Source: Gemmatimonadaceae bacterium
GTDB lineage: Bacteria > Gemmatimonadota > Gemmatimonadetes > Gemmatimonadales > Gemmatimonadaceae
Direction of reading: 5' to 3'
Assembly (NCBI GenBank): GCA_037721215.1
Contig: JBBJNV010000001.1
Coordinates: forward strand, 62,001 to 126,000
Length of the DNA stretch: 64,000 bases
This document shows positions 44,534 to 52,672 of the stretch, in pieces; position 1 is the first letter of the stretch, and each line of letters opens with the position of its first letter. A program made the position numbers and the translations under genes. The notes below the pieces were generated by a model, which saw only the letters and a program-made list of their open reading frames with translations, was not told the origin of the DNA and ran no database searches.

Positions 44534-45768
44534 CGATCTCCCTTTTCCATCCGCGCGCCGGCGCACTGCAACGTTTCGCCGATGGCGAGACCACGCCACT
44601 CGAACATTCCCGGGTCTCGGCGCATCTCACGTCCTGCCATCAATGCCGCCGAACCGTAGGCTCGACACGTGACGTTACGGCGCAGGCCCGGCTGATCGCC
44701 TCTCCGACGGTGTCCCCTGAGCTGATCGAGAAAATTCTCAGTACGCGTGCGGCCGGTGACCGAATCATTCTGCCGCGAGACGACGAGCGGACCACCGGGC
44801 GCTCGAGAATGATCGGCAGCATTGCCGCTGGTATGATGCTCGTCATCGGTGCAGCAGGCTACCTGGCATTCGACAGTCGTTCCTCCCGCACATCGCCAGT
44901 GATCGACAACAGAGCGACCACTGGTTCGCCGTACGACGATTCGATTGACATGCCGATCAGTACGCCGGGAGTCTTCATCAGCCGGCTGCTCCTGCCTTCC
45001 ACTGCAGCGGCCTTGCAGCCTTCGACGCTGCCTCGCCTCAGGGGGGTAGACGGACGCCGGTTGAAGGCAGGCCAATATTTTTTCTCCCGCATTGAGACAA
45101 CGGCACTGGGTGCGCAATCCCGTGCAACCGGCCGTGGCCTTCTGCGGGTTTCCCCTTGGAACGTTGCCGGGGTTCCGTCCTGGCTCGTCGAGCACAGGTG
45201 GACCATGGAGCCGGGCACCAACGGCGTTCGTATCGAGACTGAATCACTCGTGGTGAGGCAGCGCGATCTGACGCCTGTCATGCGCACCGTCCACGTGTCG
45301 CCGTACCTGCGCTACAGCCGGCTGAACATCAGTCAGCGTTTCACCGGCGACAGTGTTTCGGGATCAATGAGCGCAGAGATAAATGACAAGGTCACGGTTC
45401 GACGGCCTATCGCAAAATTCCTGGCGCCCGCCTCCGGCCCGTACATGAGCGAAGCGTCGGCTCCACTCATGCTTTCAGCGGTGCGCTTGCACGCCGGCTG
45501 GGCCGCCAGCCTTTCACTAGTCGGCTGGGCAGTAGTGCCTGCCGACGTTCGTTATCCCATACAGCTCCGGGTTACAGGTGAAGAGCGCATACGGGTTCCG
45601 GCCGGCGAATTCGACTGCTGGCGGCTTGCCGTCACTCACGGAACCGTCGTCCACACCTACTGGGTGAGAAAGTCCGACGGCCTGGGTATTCGAACGAAGG
45701 TAGACCGGAAGCGGTCGTCAGGAACAAAGGGCAATCACGAAATCGTTCTCACTCGCGAGGTAAAATAA
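44530..45768 (+). CDS. Zinc-finger anti-sigma factor with long extracytoplasmic domain
   Basis: 412 residues. The N-terminal zinc-finger anti-sigma pattern is RFADGETTPLEHSRVSAHL then TSCHQC, a His-x3-Cys-x2-Cys arrangement. One membrane helix follows at about 96-113 (IGSIAAGMMLVIGAAGYLAF). The remaining ~290 residues would face the periplasm and contain beta-rich sequence (LKAGQYFFSRIETTALG, VPAGEFDCWRLAV, HTYWVRKSDGLGIR), similar in style to DUF3108-like outer domains. Overlap with the sigma gene supports partnership. The large sensor part is more than anti-sigma function alone needs. Confidence 0.88.
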   Translation: MTISLFHPRAGALQRFADGETTPLEHSRVSAHLTSCHQCRRTVGSTRDVTAQARLIASPTVSPELIEKILSTRAAGDRIILPRDDERTTGRSRMIGSIAAGMMLVIGAAGYLAFDSRSSRTSPVIDNRATTGSPYDDSIDMPISTPGVFISRLLLPSTAAALQPSTLPRLRGVDGRRLKAGQYFFSRIETTALGAQSRATGRGLLRVSPWNVAGVPSWLVEHRWTMEPGTNGVRIETESLVVRQRDLTPVMRTVHVSPYLRYSRLNISQRFTGDSVSGSMSAEINDKVTVRRPIAKFLAPASGPYMSEASAPLMLSAVRLHAGWAASLSLVGWAVVPADVRYPIQLRVTGEERIRVPAGEFDCWRLAVTHGTVVHTYWVRKSDGLGIRTKVDRKRSSGTKGNHEIVLTREVK

Positions 45769-45784
45769 AATCTTCAAACGATCA

Positions 45785-46798
45785 TTGTCATTTCTTGCCG
45801 TGACCGCAGCGCTTTTCTCGTTAAGCATTCCGGCTCAGGACCTCCGAACCGAAGCGGCTCGCGTCGCGCGAGCGGCGCCCCCGGCTCTTCGAGAGTTCCG
45901 CATCGACACCGGACACTCCGACGTCTCGTTTTCGATCGGCTTCCTCGGCCGCGCCGTCAAAGGCCGATTTGACGACGTCCAGGGGACGTTGGTCTACGCA
46001 CCCACGACAGACGGAAGCCCCGGGCAATCGGCAATCACCGTCGCAATCGAGACCAACAGCATCAACACCGGGTGGAAACATCGCGACGACCATCTTCGAA
46101 GCGCGGACTTTTTCGACGCAAGGAAATTCCCAACGATAGTTTTTCAGAGCAAGTCCATTCGCCGCGCGCAAAATGGCTTTGTGGCGTCAGGGCCGTTGAC
46201 GATGCATGGAGTCACGCGGACTATCGACATCCCGTTTCGTCCTCTCAGAACCAAGCCCCTGGAAGATCCGCACGGATCAACGTTGCTGGCATTTGGCGGC
46301 ACGATGCGAATTGCACGAAAAGATTTCGGTATCGTTGGTGGCGGCAAGTACAACGAATGGTTCGATCAGCTGCGAAGCGCGACGATGGCCGATACAGTCG
46401 ATATCAATATCGAGCTCGACGTGTGGGCTACCGATTTCTCACGCGATCGGCGGTATGACGCCGCCCTGAAGCGTATCGCGGCCGAAGGGGTCGATCGCCG
46501 TGTGGCGGACGCGCGCGCAGCCTATGCAAAAGATCCAAAGGCTTTCGACGGTGCCGAGTGGGAATTCAGCCAGATCGGGGCTGCGCTGATCGCGAGAGGG
46601 AAGGGCACCGATGCAGTAAAGATCATGAAGCTGAGTGCCGAGCTGTTTCCCAGGTCGGTGGCGGCACGTGCTGGACTTGCGCGCGCGCACGAAGCAGCGG
46701 GCGAACCAGTTCTAGCGCGGAGTCTCGTCGCAGAAGCTCTCAAGCTCGACCCGTTTCATACCCGCAGCCTGGAGTTGAGGCGAAGGCTTGGCTCCTGA
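45785..46798 (+). CDS. YceI-family lipid-binding-like protein with C-terminal TPR-like extension
   Basis: About 337 residues. The YceI barrel (about 38-215) shows FRIDTGHSDVSFSIGFLGRAVKGRF, split as REFRIDTGHSDVSFSIGF and AVKGRFDDV, then WKHRDDHLRSADFFDARKFP and MHGVTRTIDIPF. The last ~110 residues form a helical, TPR-like region (AVKIMKLSAELFPRSVAARA, AHEAAGEPVLARSLVAEAL). The first standard start is TTG 45785, giving a signal lacking basic residues. An ATC at 45770 would add IFKRS and give a proper signal peptide, so the true start is uncertain. It follows the anti-sigma gene by 16 bp. Confidence 0.87.
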   Translation: MSFLAVTAALFSLSIPAQDLRTEAARVARAAPPALREFRIDTGHSDVSFSIGFLGRAVKGRFDDVQGTLVYAPTTDGSPGQSAITVAIETNSINTGWKHRDDHLRSADFFDARKFPTIVFQSKSIRRAQNGFVASGPLTMHGVTRTIDIPFRPLRTKPLEDPHGSTLLAFGGTMRIARKDFGIVGGGKYNEWFDQLRSATMADTVDINIELDVWATDFSRDRRYDAALKRIAAEGVDRRVADARAAYAKDPKAFDGAEWEFSQIGAALIARGKGTDAVKIMKLSAELFPRSVAARAGLARAHEAAGEPVLARSLVAEALKLDPFHTRSLELRRRLGS

Positions 46799-46893
46799 CT
46801 ACGAAAAGCGGTTGGCATCAAGTGCTGAGCGCAGTCACAACTTCCAGCGAATCGAGCGCCACTCTACAAAGCCCCCATCCAAACCGCGTCGCG

Positions 46894-47571
46894 CTAAAAA
46901 GCCGCCCGTCTCACCACTGGCGTTCCATGCACCGGGGTATCGCCCAGCTTGAATGTCCCCACGAGCTGAGCCACACGCTTCGCCGCAGAGCTGAGCGAAC
47001 TCGCTGCACCGGCGATCTCGTCGATGCTGTCGCTCTGCTCCTCGCTCGTCGCGGCTACCTGATGCATTGCGCTTGCAAAGCGCTGAGTGCCGAGCGCGAG
47101 GATGTCGAGGCGCTCGGTCATGTCGACTACCAGTCGTCCCGAATCCGCAACAGCGCTTTCAATCGCCCCGCTCCATTTTTCGGCGCCAATTACGCCTTGC
47201 TCGACCTGAAGGAATGACTGCCGGCCATGATGCGTGGCATCGTTGACCGTTTGCAGTGTGGAGAGAGTTCGCGCCGCCGACTCTCGCGATCGCCCAACTC
47301 GCTCCGCCATCGCGCGAGCCAGAAGATCAGTACGCTCCGCCGCTTCTGCCGAATCGGCGACGACGCCAAACCCTTCGCCCTGCTCGCCCGCGCGCGCAGC
47401 TTTGGACTGCCGCGAGATTGTTTGACCCTGGCGCTGAAGCATGCCAAGGAGAGGTGTCATGAGTCCTCCCGATTCCACATCCACGACCAGAATTCCTTCC
47501 CATGATGGTGTGAGGATCAGCGCGGTATCGCTCTGCAAACGTTGAGGGTGCATCGGCAGCGGATGGGTCAT
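46894..47571 (-). CDS. Soluble methyl-accepting-chemotaxis-like signalling protein, degenerate
   Basis: About 225 residues. The recognisable core is the MCP hairpin tip, SRQSKAARAGEQGEGFGVVA, matching the usual EAARAGExGxGFAVVA. Coiled-coil helices follow (AERTDLLARAMAERVG, VAATSEEQSDSIDEIAGAAS). There is no sensor domain or membrane helix, and the front half of the hairpin is short. ATG 47571 avoids overlap with leuS; longer frames do not. It is divergent from leuS with 41 bp between. It could be a minimal cytosolic chemoreceptor or a decaying one. Confidence 0.75.
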   Translation of the reverse strand: MTHPLPMHPQRLQSDTALILTPSWEGILVVDVESGGLMTPLLGMLQRQGQTISRQSKAARAGEQGEGFGVVADSAEAAERTDLLARAMAERVGRSRESAARTLSTLQTVNDATHHGRQSFLQVEQGVIGAEKWSGAIESAVADSGRLVVDMTERLDILALGTQRFASAMHQVAATSEEQSDSIDEIAGAASSLSSAAKRVAQLVGTFKLGDTPVHGTPVVRRAAF

Positions 47572-47612
47572 GGCAGGGTGAAAGTCTGAAAGGGTGACGC
47601 TAACTTGTACTG

Positions 47613-50105
47613 ATGGACATCCCGCACATCCCGGACAATGCGGCTGGTGCATATCCCGCCGCAGAGAAGGTGGGATATGACCCGTCGGCAGTCGAAGCAA
47701 AATGGGAACAGGCGTGGCGCGACCGCCGCACCAACATTGTCGACACCCGGGATGCGCCTGATCCGTTTTATGCCCTGATGATGTTCCCGTATCCGTCCGC
47801 GGAAGGGCTGCACGTCGGCAATCTTTTCGCGTTCGTTGGGAGCGACATATATGGACGATTTCAGCGATTGCAGGGGCACAATGTCCTGCAGCCCCTGGGA
47901 TACGATGCGTTCGGCATCCACTCCGAGAATTATGCGCTCAAGGTGGGCATACATCCGACAAAGCTGATTCCCCGGAACATCACAAATTTCCGGCGGCAGC
48001 TCGAGCGGGCAGGGCTGATGGTGGATTGGACACACTCGCTCTCAACGACTGACCCTGAATATTACAAATGGACGCAGTGGGTATTCCTGCAGCTGCTGAA
48101 GCATGGGCTTGCATATAAAAAACAGGCGGCGGTGAACTGGTGCCCCAGCTGCAAGACGGTGCTTGCGAACGAACAGGTGGTTGGCGGTGCGTGTGAGCGC
48201 TGCGACACGCCAGTGGAACAGCGTTTTCTGAGCCAGTGGTTTTTCCGGATCAGCGATTATGCGGAGCGGCTCCTTTCCAACCTCGACACGCTGGATTGGT
48301 CGGAGACCACCAAGACAGCGCAGCGAAACTGGATTGGGAGATCCGAAGGCGCGCAGATCGCGTTTCCGCTTAGGGCAATCGGTACGGCGGGGGACAAGGA
48401 ATCGATCCGCGTTTTTACGACCCGTCCCGATACTGTTTTCGGCGCGACGTATCTGGTTCTGGCACCGGAGCATCCGCTCGTGGCCGCTCTGGCCGGTGGT
48501 GTCTACCGAAGCGCGGTCGAGCAATACCTGGCGCGCAGCGCGAAGCAGGATGTAGTGACGCGGAAGAGTGGTACTGACAAGACGGGCGTCTTCACTGGTG
48601 CGTACGCGACCAACCCCGCAACGGGGAAGGATATTCCGGTGTGGATCTCGGACTACGTCCTGATGGAGTACGGGACGGGCGCAATCATGGCAGTGCCAGG
48701 CCACGACGAACGCGACTTCGAGTTCGCGTCGGTATTCGGCCTGCCAATCGTGCGGGTGGTCGCCGCCGACGGTGAAACCGCCGAGACGCCGCTGGTGGAA
48801 GCGTTTACCGAATCGGCCGATGGAACGATGGTCAATTCAGGGCGATTCGACGGAATGCCGGTGAGTCAGGCAAAGCGCGAGATCGTCGGCATGCTGGGTG
48901 AATCCGGCACCGGGTCTGCCATTGTGAATTACAGACTTCACGACTGGTGCATCTCGAGGCAGAGATACTGGGGCCCGCCCATTCCGATCATCTACTGTGA
49001 CGACTGCGGCGCAGTTCCGGTGCCGGAAACGGACCTGCCGGTGGAGCTGCCATTCGTCAGCGATTTCAAGCCCGACGACTCGGGCGTATCGCCGCTCGCT
49101 CGTCACGAGAGCTGGTACCTGGTTGACTGCCCGGCATGTGGGAAGACCGGCCGCCGGGAGACCGACGTATCAGACACCTTCCTCGACAGCGCGTGGTATT
49201 TTCTGCGATACCCGAGTGTCGGAATAGATGGGGTCCCATTCGATTCCGCGATCACGAAGAAATGGCTTCCTGTGGACAGCTATATCGGTGGCAACGAGCA
49301 CGCGGTTCTCCACCTGCTGTATTCCCGATTCGTGACGATGGTACTGCACGACATGGGTCACATCGACTTTGAGGAGCCGTTCACGCGCTTTCGCGCCCAC
49401 GGTCTCATCATTCGCGATGGCGCCAAGATGTCGAAGAGCCGCGGCAACGTCGTCATTCCCGACCAGTACATCGAGAAATGGGGCGCCGACGCCTTCCGCA
49501 CCTATCTAATGTTCCTTGGGCCCTTCGAAGAGGGGGGTGACTTCCGGGATGCCAGCATTTCGGGTGTCAGACGATTCCTGGACAGGCTCTGGGCATCGGT
49601 GGTCACTGCCAGCGAGTCCCCGCCAGACGCTGCCGCGGGCGATTCACGCGTGACGCGGAAACTCCATCAAACGATCCGCAAGGTTTCGCAGGATATTCCG
49701 CAGCTCAGCTACAACACTGCCGTCGCCGCGATGATGGAATACATGAACGTGCTGCGCCGCGGCGAGCGCACGCCTTCGCGCGCCGAGGTGGTGCCGCTGG
49801 TGCAGCTCGTCTCGCCGTTTGCGCCGCATGTGGCCGAAGAGTTGTGGGAGAAGCTGGGGCACGAAGGCAGTGTTTTCGATGCCGGGTGGCCCCAGTTCGA
49901 CGCGCTGCTCGCCTTCGAGGACAAGGTTGACCTCGCTGTTCAGGTCAACGGGAAGATGCGCGGGAAACTGCATGTTCCCCGCGATATCACTCAGGACGAG
50001 GCATTCGCGGTGGCGATGAAGGAGGAGTCGATCGCAAAATTTGTTTCAGGTGCGCCGCGAAAAATCGTGTTTGTCCCGGAAAGGCTGCTCAGCATTGTCG
50101 CGTAA
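47613..50105 (+). CDS. leuS: Leucyl-tRNA synthetase
   Basis: 830-residue class I synthetase that charges tRNA-Leu. The HIGH motif appears as GLHVGN within MMFPYPSAEGLHVGNLF. KMSKS is present exactly (Lys605 in GAKMSKSRGNVV). The editing (CP1) domain has VFTTRPDTVFGATYLVLAP and YGTGAIMAVPGHDERDFEF with the conserved Asp. Zinc-like Cys pairs occur (CPSCKTV, CERC). The end AVQVNGKMRGK matches the C-terminal domain. Length is normal. No ribosome site is obvious before the ATG. It appears monocistronic. Confidence 0.98.
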   Translation: MDIPHIPDNAAGAYPAAEKVGYDPSAVEAKWEQAWRDRRTNIVDTRDAPDPFYALMMFPYPSAEGLHVGNLFAFVGSDIYGRFQRLQGHNVLQPLGYDAFGIHSENYALKVGIHPTKLIPRNITNFRRQLERAGLMVDWTHSLSTTDPEYYKWTQWVFLQLLKHGLAYKKQAAVNWCPSCKTVLANEQVVGGACERCDTPVEQRFLSQWFFRISDYAERLLSNLDTLDWSETTKTAQRNWIGRSEGAQIAFPLRAIGTAGDKESIRVFTTRPDTVFGATYLVLAPEHPLVAALAGGVYRSAVEQYLARSAKQDVVTRKSGTDKTGVFTGAYATNPATGKDIPVWISDYVLMEYGTGAIMAVPGHDERDFEFASVFGLPIVRVVAADGETAETPLVEAFTESADGTMVNSGRFDGMPVSQAKREIVGMLGESGTGSAIVNYRLHDWCISRQRYWGPPIPIIYCDDCGAVPVPETDLPVELPFVSDFKPDDSGVSPLARHESWYLVDCPACGKTGRRETDVSDTFLDSAWYFLRYPSVGIDGVPFDSAITKKWLPVDSYIGGNEHAVLHLLYSRFVTMVLHDMGHIDFEEPFTRFRAHGLIIRDGAKMSKSRGNVVIPDQYIEKWGADAFRTYLMFLGPFEEGGDFRDASISGVRRFLDRLWASVVTASESPPDAAAGDSRVTRKLHQTIRKVSQDIPQLSYNTAVAAMMEYMNVLRRGERTPSRAEVVPLVQLVSPFAPHVAEELWEKLGHEGSVFDAGWPQFDALLAFEDKVDLAVQVNGKMRGKLHVPRDITQDEAFAVAMKEESIAKFVSGAPRKIVFVPERLLSIVA

Positions 50106-50130
50106 CTGAAGAGTACCGGCAGCGGCCAGG

Positions 50131-51279
50131 CTAGAACAGATCGCCCACCCATCCGCCTACGAAGTAACCGAGTATCGCAACTCCCAGCCCGACGACAAAC
50201 ATGTCAAGCCCCGATCGAAAAATGCTGCGGCCGGTGAACACCGATCTTGCCGCACCCACCAGGAAATGCGACAGCATCGAGATTGCGAATGACAGCACGA
50301 TGGCCGTCGTTGCGCTCGTGAAGAAGAACGGAAATACGGGAATGATCGCGCCGAATGCCGTCGCGGTTCCCGTCACCCATGCTTCCCGGAACGGAGTGGT
50401 GGTCTGCTCGCCGATCTTCAACTCTTCCTGGACTTGCTCCTGCAGCATGCGCTCGGGATCGGCCATGACCTGAGTAGCGAGCTTGTGCGCAGACGTCTTA
50501 TCCATACCCTTGGCTTCGTAAATCAGCGCCAGCTCGTCGCGCTCGATCTCCGGCATCAGCGCGATTTCGTCCTTCTCCATCGCGATCTCGTAATCGTAGA
50601 CTTCGCGCTCGCTCTTGGCGGCGAGAAATCCGCTCGATCCCATCGACAGTGCATCCGCGATGACTCCCGCAACTCCGGCAACTACCACCGCCTGATGCTG
50701 TTCCGTAATTCCGGCACCGATGATACCGGCAACAAGTCCAAAGTTTGCCGTGAGCCCATCGTTGAATCCGTAGACGACGTTGCGGAGAAATCCCCCGGAT
50801 TCGGTCCGATGCCATGGCTCGCCACTCTTGCCCGCGATTCCAGCAAGCGTAGTCGCGTGCTCAGCGGACTCCTTCGCGAGAGTGAGGGCTTCACCGCCGC
50901 CGGGTGCACCGGCCGGGGTGGCCCGATGCATGTCGAGGTAGGCCTTTACCTCCCGGCCTTCCTCCTGCAGGAGCATTGGAAGCAGAAACCCGGGGCCAAA
51001 CGTCTTTCCCAGGCGCGCAAGCACGCGGGCTCTCGGGCTGGGCCTGAACTCGCGAGCCGGATGACCGTGCTTCTCCATCAGGTCGCCCCATACGACTACA
51101 TGCCGGTCTTCGACCGCGGCAAGTCTCGCATATATGTCACTCTTCCCGGCGTCAGTCTCCGACTCGGCGAGAATCCTGTAGAGGAACGCAGCGTCAGCTT
51201 CGTCCTGCCAATGGTGCTCGAACGTGTGAACGTCCGGAACGTGCGGCTCGCGCTTACCCGGTTCGACTGTGGTCGCCAT
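50131..51279 (-). CDS. Ferritin-like/VIT1 fusion, membrane iron transporter
   Basis: 382 residues. The N-terminal ~150 residues are a rubrerythrin/erythrin-like helical domain with Glu/His pairs (HWQDEADAAFLYRILAESE, AAVEDRHVVVWGDLME, LQEEGREVKAYLDMHR). The C-terminal VIT1/CCC1 transporter begins NVVYGFNDGLTANFGLVAG and has the metal-binding Glu segment (MEKDEIALMPEIERDELA). Membrane helices at the end finish GWVGDLF. This is the erythrin-VIT1 (MbfA-like) architecture, which exports or stores iron or manganese under oxidative stress. It is divergent from the PDZ gene. Confidence 0.92.
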   Translation of the reverse strand: MATTVEPGKREPHVPDVHTFEHHWQDEADAAFLYRILAESETDAGKSDIYARLAAVEDRHVVVWGDLMEKHGHPAREFRPSPRARVLARLGKTFGPGFLLPMLLQEEGREVKAYLDMHRATPAGAPGGGEALTLAKESAEHATTLAGIAGKSGEPWHRTESGGFLRNVVYGFNDGLTANFGLVAGIIGAGITEQHQAVVVAGVAGVIADALSMGSSGFLAAKSEREVYDYEIAMEKDEIALMPEIERDELALIYEAKGMDKTSAHKLATQVMADPERMLQEQVQEELKIGEQTTTPFREAWVTGTATAFGAIIPVFPFFFTSATTAIVLSFAISMLSHFLVGAARSVFTGRSIFRSGLDMFVVGLGVAILGYFVGGWVGDLF

Positions 51280-51376
51280 GGCTCAAATATGCCCGGCTTT
51301 GCCGTCCTTTTGCACCGGCAACCCTGCGCTGGCGGATGCTGTCATACAACGTGAAACCAGATTCCCGGAGAAGATG

Positions 51377-52243
51377 ATGCGTGTTATCAAGGCAATATTC
51401 GCCCCCGCCGCAATTGCTGCCTTTGCGGCCTCAATGGGCGCACAGCAACCCCCCCAACGACCGTCGCAACCACGTCAGCCCGCACCCCTCCGTATGCCTT
51501 TGCCAGATGGCGAGAATTGCGTGACCACTGGAGAAGGCCGCGTTGAATGCACGCGGACAGTACGGGTTACCCGCAGCGATTCCGCACTAATGAGGCGTGG
51601 CGCCCTCGGCCTGCAGGTTACCGCCACCGGGAGTGTCCGCGACAGCCTCGGCGTATTCGTGACGCATGTTAACCCGAAAGGGCCAGCGGAGAACGCGGGG
51701 ATCATCGAGGGCGATCGTATTGTCTCGATCAATGGAGTCGACCTGAGATTGTCAGCGGCGGATGCTGCTGACACTTACACGAGTGGATTGCCGTCCCATC
51801 GGCTTACACGCGAAGTGGGCAAGCTCACACCCGGGGGCGTCGCAAACGTGCGCGTCTACTCAGCGGGTCGCTTGCGCGACGTTCGTGTCATCGCGGGGAG
51901 GGCATCCGATCTGATGACGCGAGACCGCGCATTCGGCTTCGGCTTCGACGGCCTTACCGGCGCCGGCAACACTTTCATGTATCGCACCGCTCCCGGGATG
52001 TACAACGTCCGGCCCCAGAATTTCACCATGCCCCGGGTGCGCATTGAAACGCGGCCGCAACCGGAGATGCTGGAGCGTCTGGAGGAGCTACGGTTGCTGT
52101 CGCCATCGCGTGTGCCGGGATCGAGCCGCATCCGGATTCTCGAGGACAATGGTGAGGGCTTCATCGATGCGGATACTGTCATCTACAAACGCTCCGACAG
52201 GCGGGACGCGAAGAAGGGAGCCGCTAGGGAAAAGAAGAAGTAG
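51377..52243 (+). CDS. Exported PDZ-domain protein
   Basis: 288 residues from ATG 51377, which has GGAG 6 nt upstream (ATG 51374 is adjacent). A signal peptide (MRVIKAIFAPAAIAAFAASMGA) precedes a Gln/Pro-rich linker. One PDZ domain at about 75-175 follows: LGLQVTATGSVRDSLGVFV, then PAENAGIIEGDRIVSINGVD. The C-terminal part is Arg/Pro/Met-rich with a basic end. No protease domain is present, so it may be an adaptor or a periplasmic chaperone-like protein. It runs ahead of the S4 gene by 9 bp. Confidence 0.85.
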   Translation: MRVIKAIFAPAAIAAFAASMGAQQPPQRPSQPRQPAPLRMPLPDGENCVTTGEGRVECTRTVRVTRSDSALMRRGALGLQVTATGSVRDSLGVFVTHVNPKGPAENAGIIEGDRIVSINGVDLRLSAADAADTYTSGLPSHRLTREVGKLTPGGVANVRVYSAGRLRDVRVIAGRASDLMTRDRAFGFGFDGLTGAGNTFMYRTAPGMYNVRPQNFTMPRVRIETRPQPEMLERLEELRLLSPSRVPGSSRIRILEDNGEGFIDADTVIYKRSDRRDAKKGAAREKKK

Positions 52244-52252
52244 GTTGGGTAC

Positions 52253-52672
52253 ATGCCAGTGCCCCGCGGTTTCGAGGAAGGCGAACGATCCGGAAAGGTT
52301 CGCATCGACAAATGGCTGTGGGCGGCGAGGTTCTACAAAACTCGCGCACTGGCAGCCGATGCAATCGAAGGCGGCAAAATCGAGGTGAACGGCGAACGTT
52401 GCAAAAGGTCGCGGCTGGTCCAGGCGGGCGACAGAATCCGGATTCGCTCCGGGCCGTACGAGTATGTCATCGCCGTACTTGGCGTATCGGAGAAACGCGG
52501 ATCAGCCACCATCGCGTCCGCGCTTTATGCTGAAGATGCAGAGAGCAAAAAGGCCCGCGAGGCGATGGCGGCCCACGTTCGCGCAATGCACGCGAGTAAC
52601 AGTTACGAAACCGGTCGCCCGAGCAAGAAGGATCGCCGCGATATCGAGCGCGTTCGCGGGCGATCCGGCTAG
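52253..52672 (+). CDS. hslR: S4-domain RNA-binding protein, Hsp15-like
   Basis: 139 residues. The S4 RNA-binding motif is at about 15-75: VRIDKWLWAARFYKTRALAADAI, read as IDKWLWAARFYKTR and AIEGGKIEVNGERCKRSRLV. A basic tail (GRPSKKDRRDIERVRG) follows, typical of heat-shock protein 15, which binds stalled 50S subunits with nascent chain. The stop TAG shares the CTAG palindrome with the convergent kup stop, so the two genes overlap by 3-4 bp and have no room for a separate terminator. Confidence 0.9.
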   Translation: MPVPRGFEEGERSGKVRIDKWLWAARFYKTRALAADAIEGGKIEVNGERCKRSRLVQAGDRIRIRSGPYEYVIAVLGVSEKRGSATIASALYAEDAESKKAREAMAAHVRAMHASNSYETGRPSKKDRRDIERVRGRSG

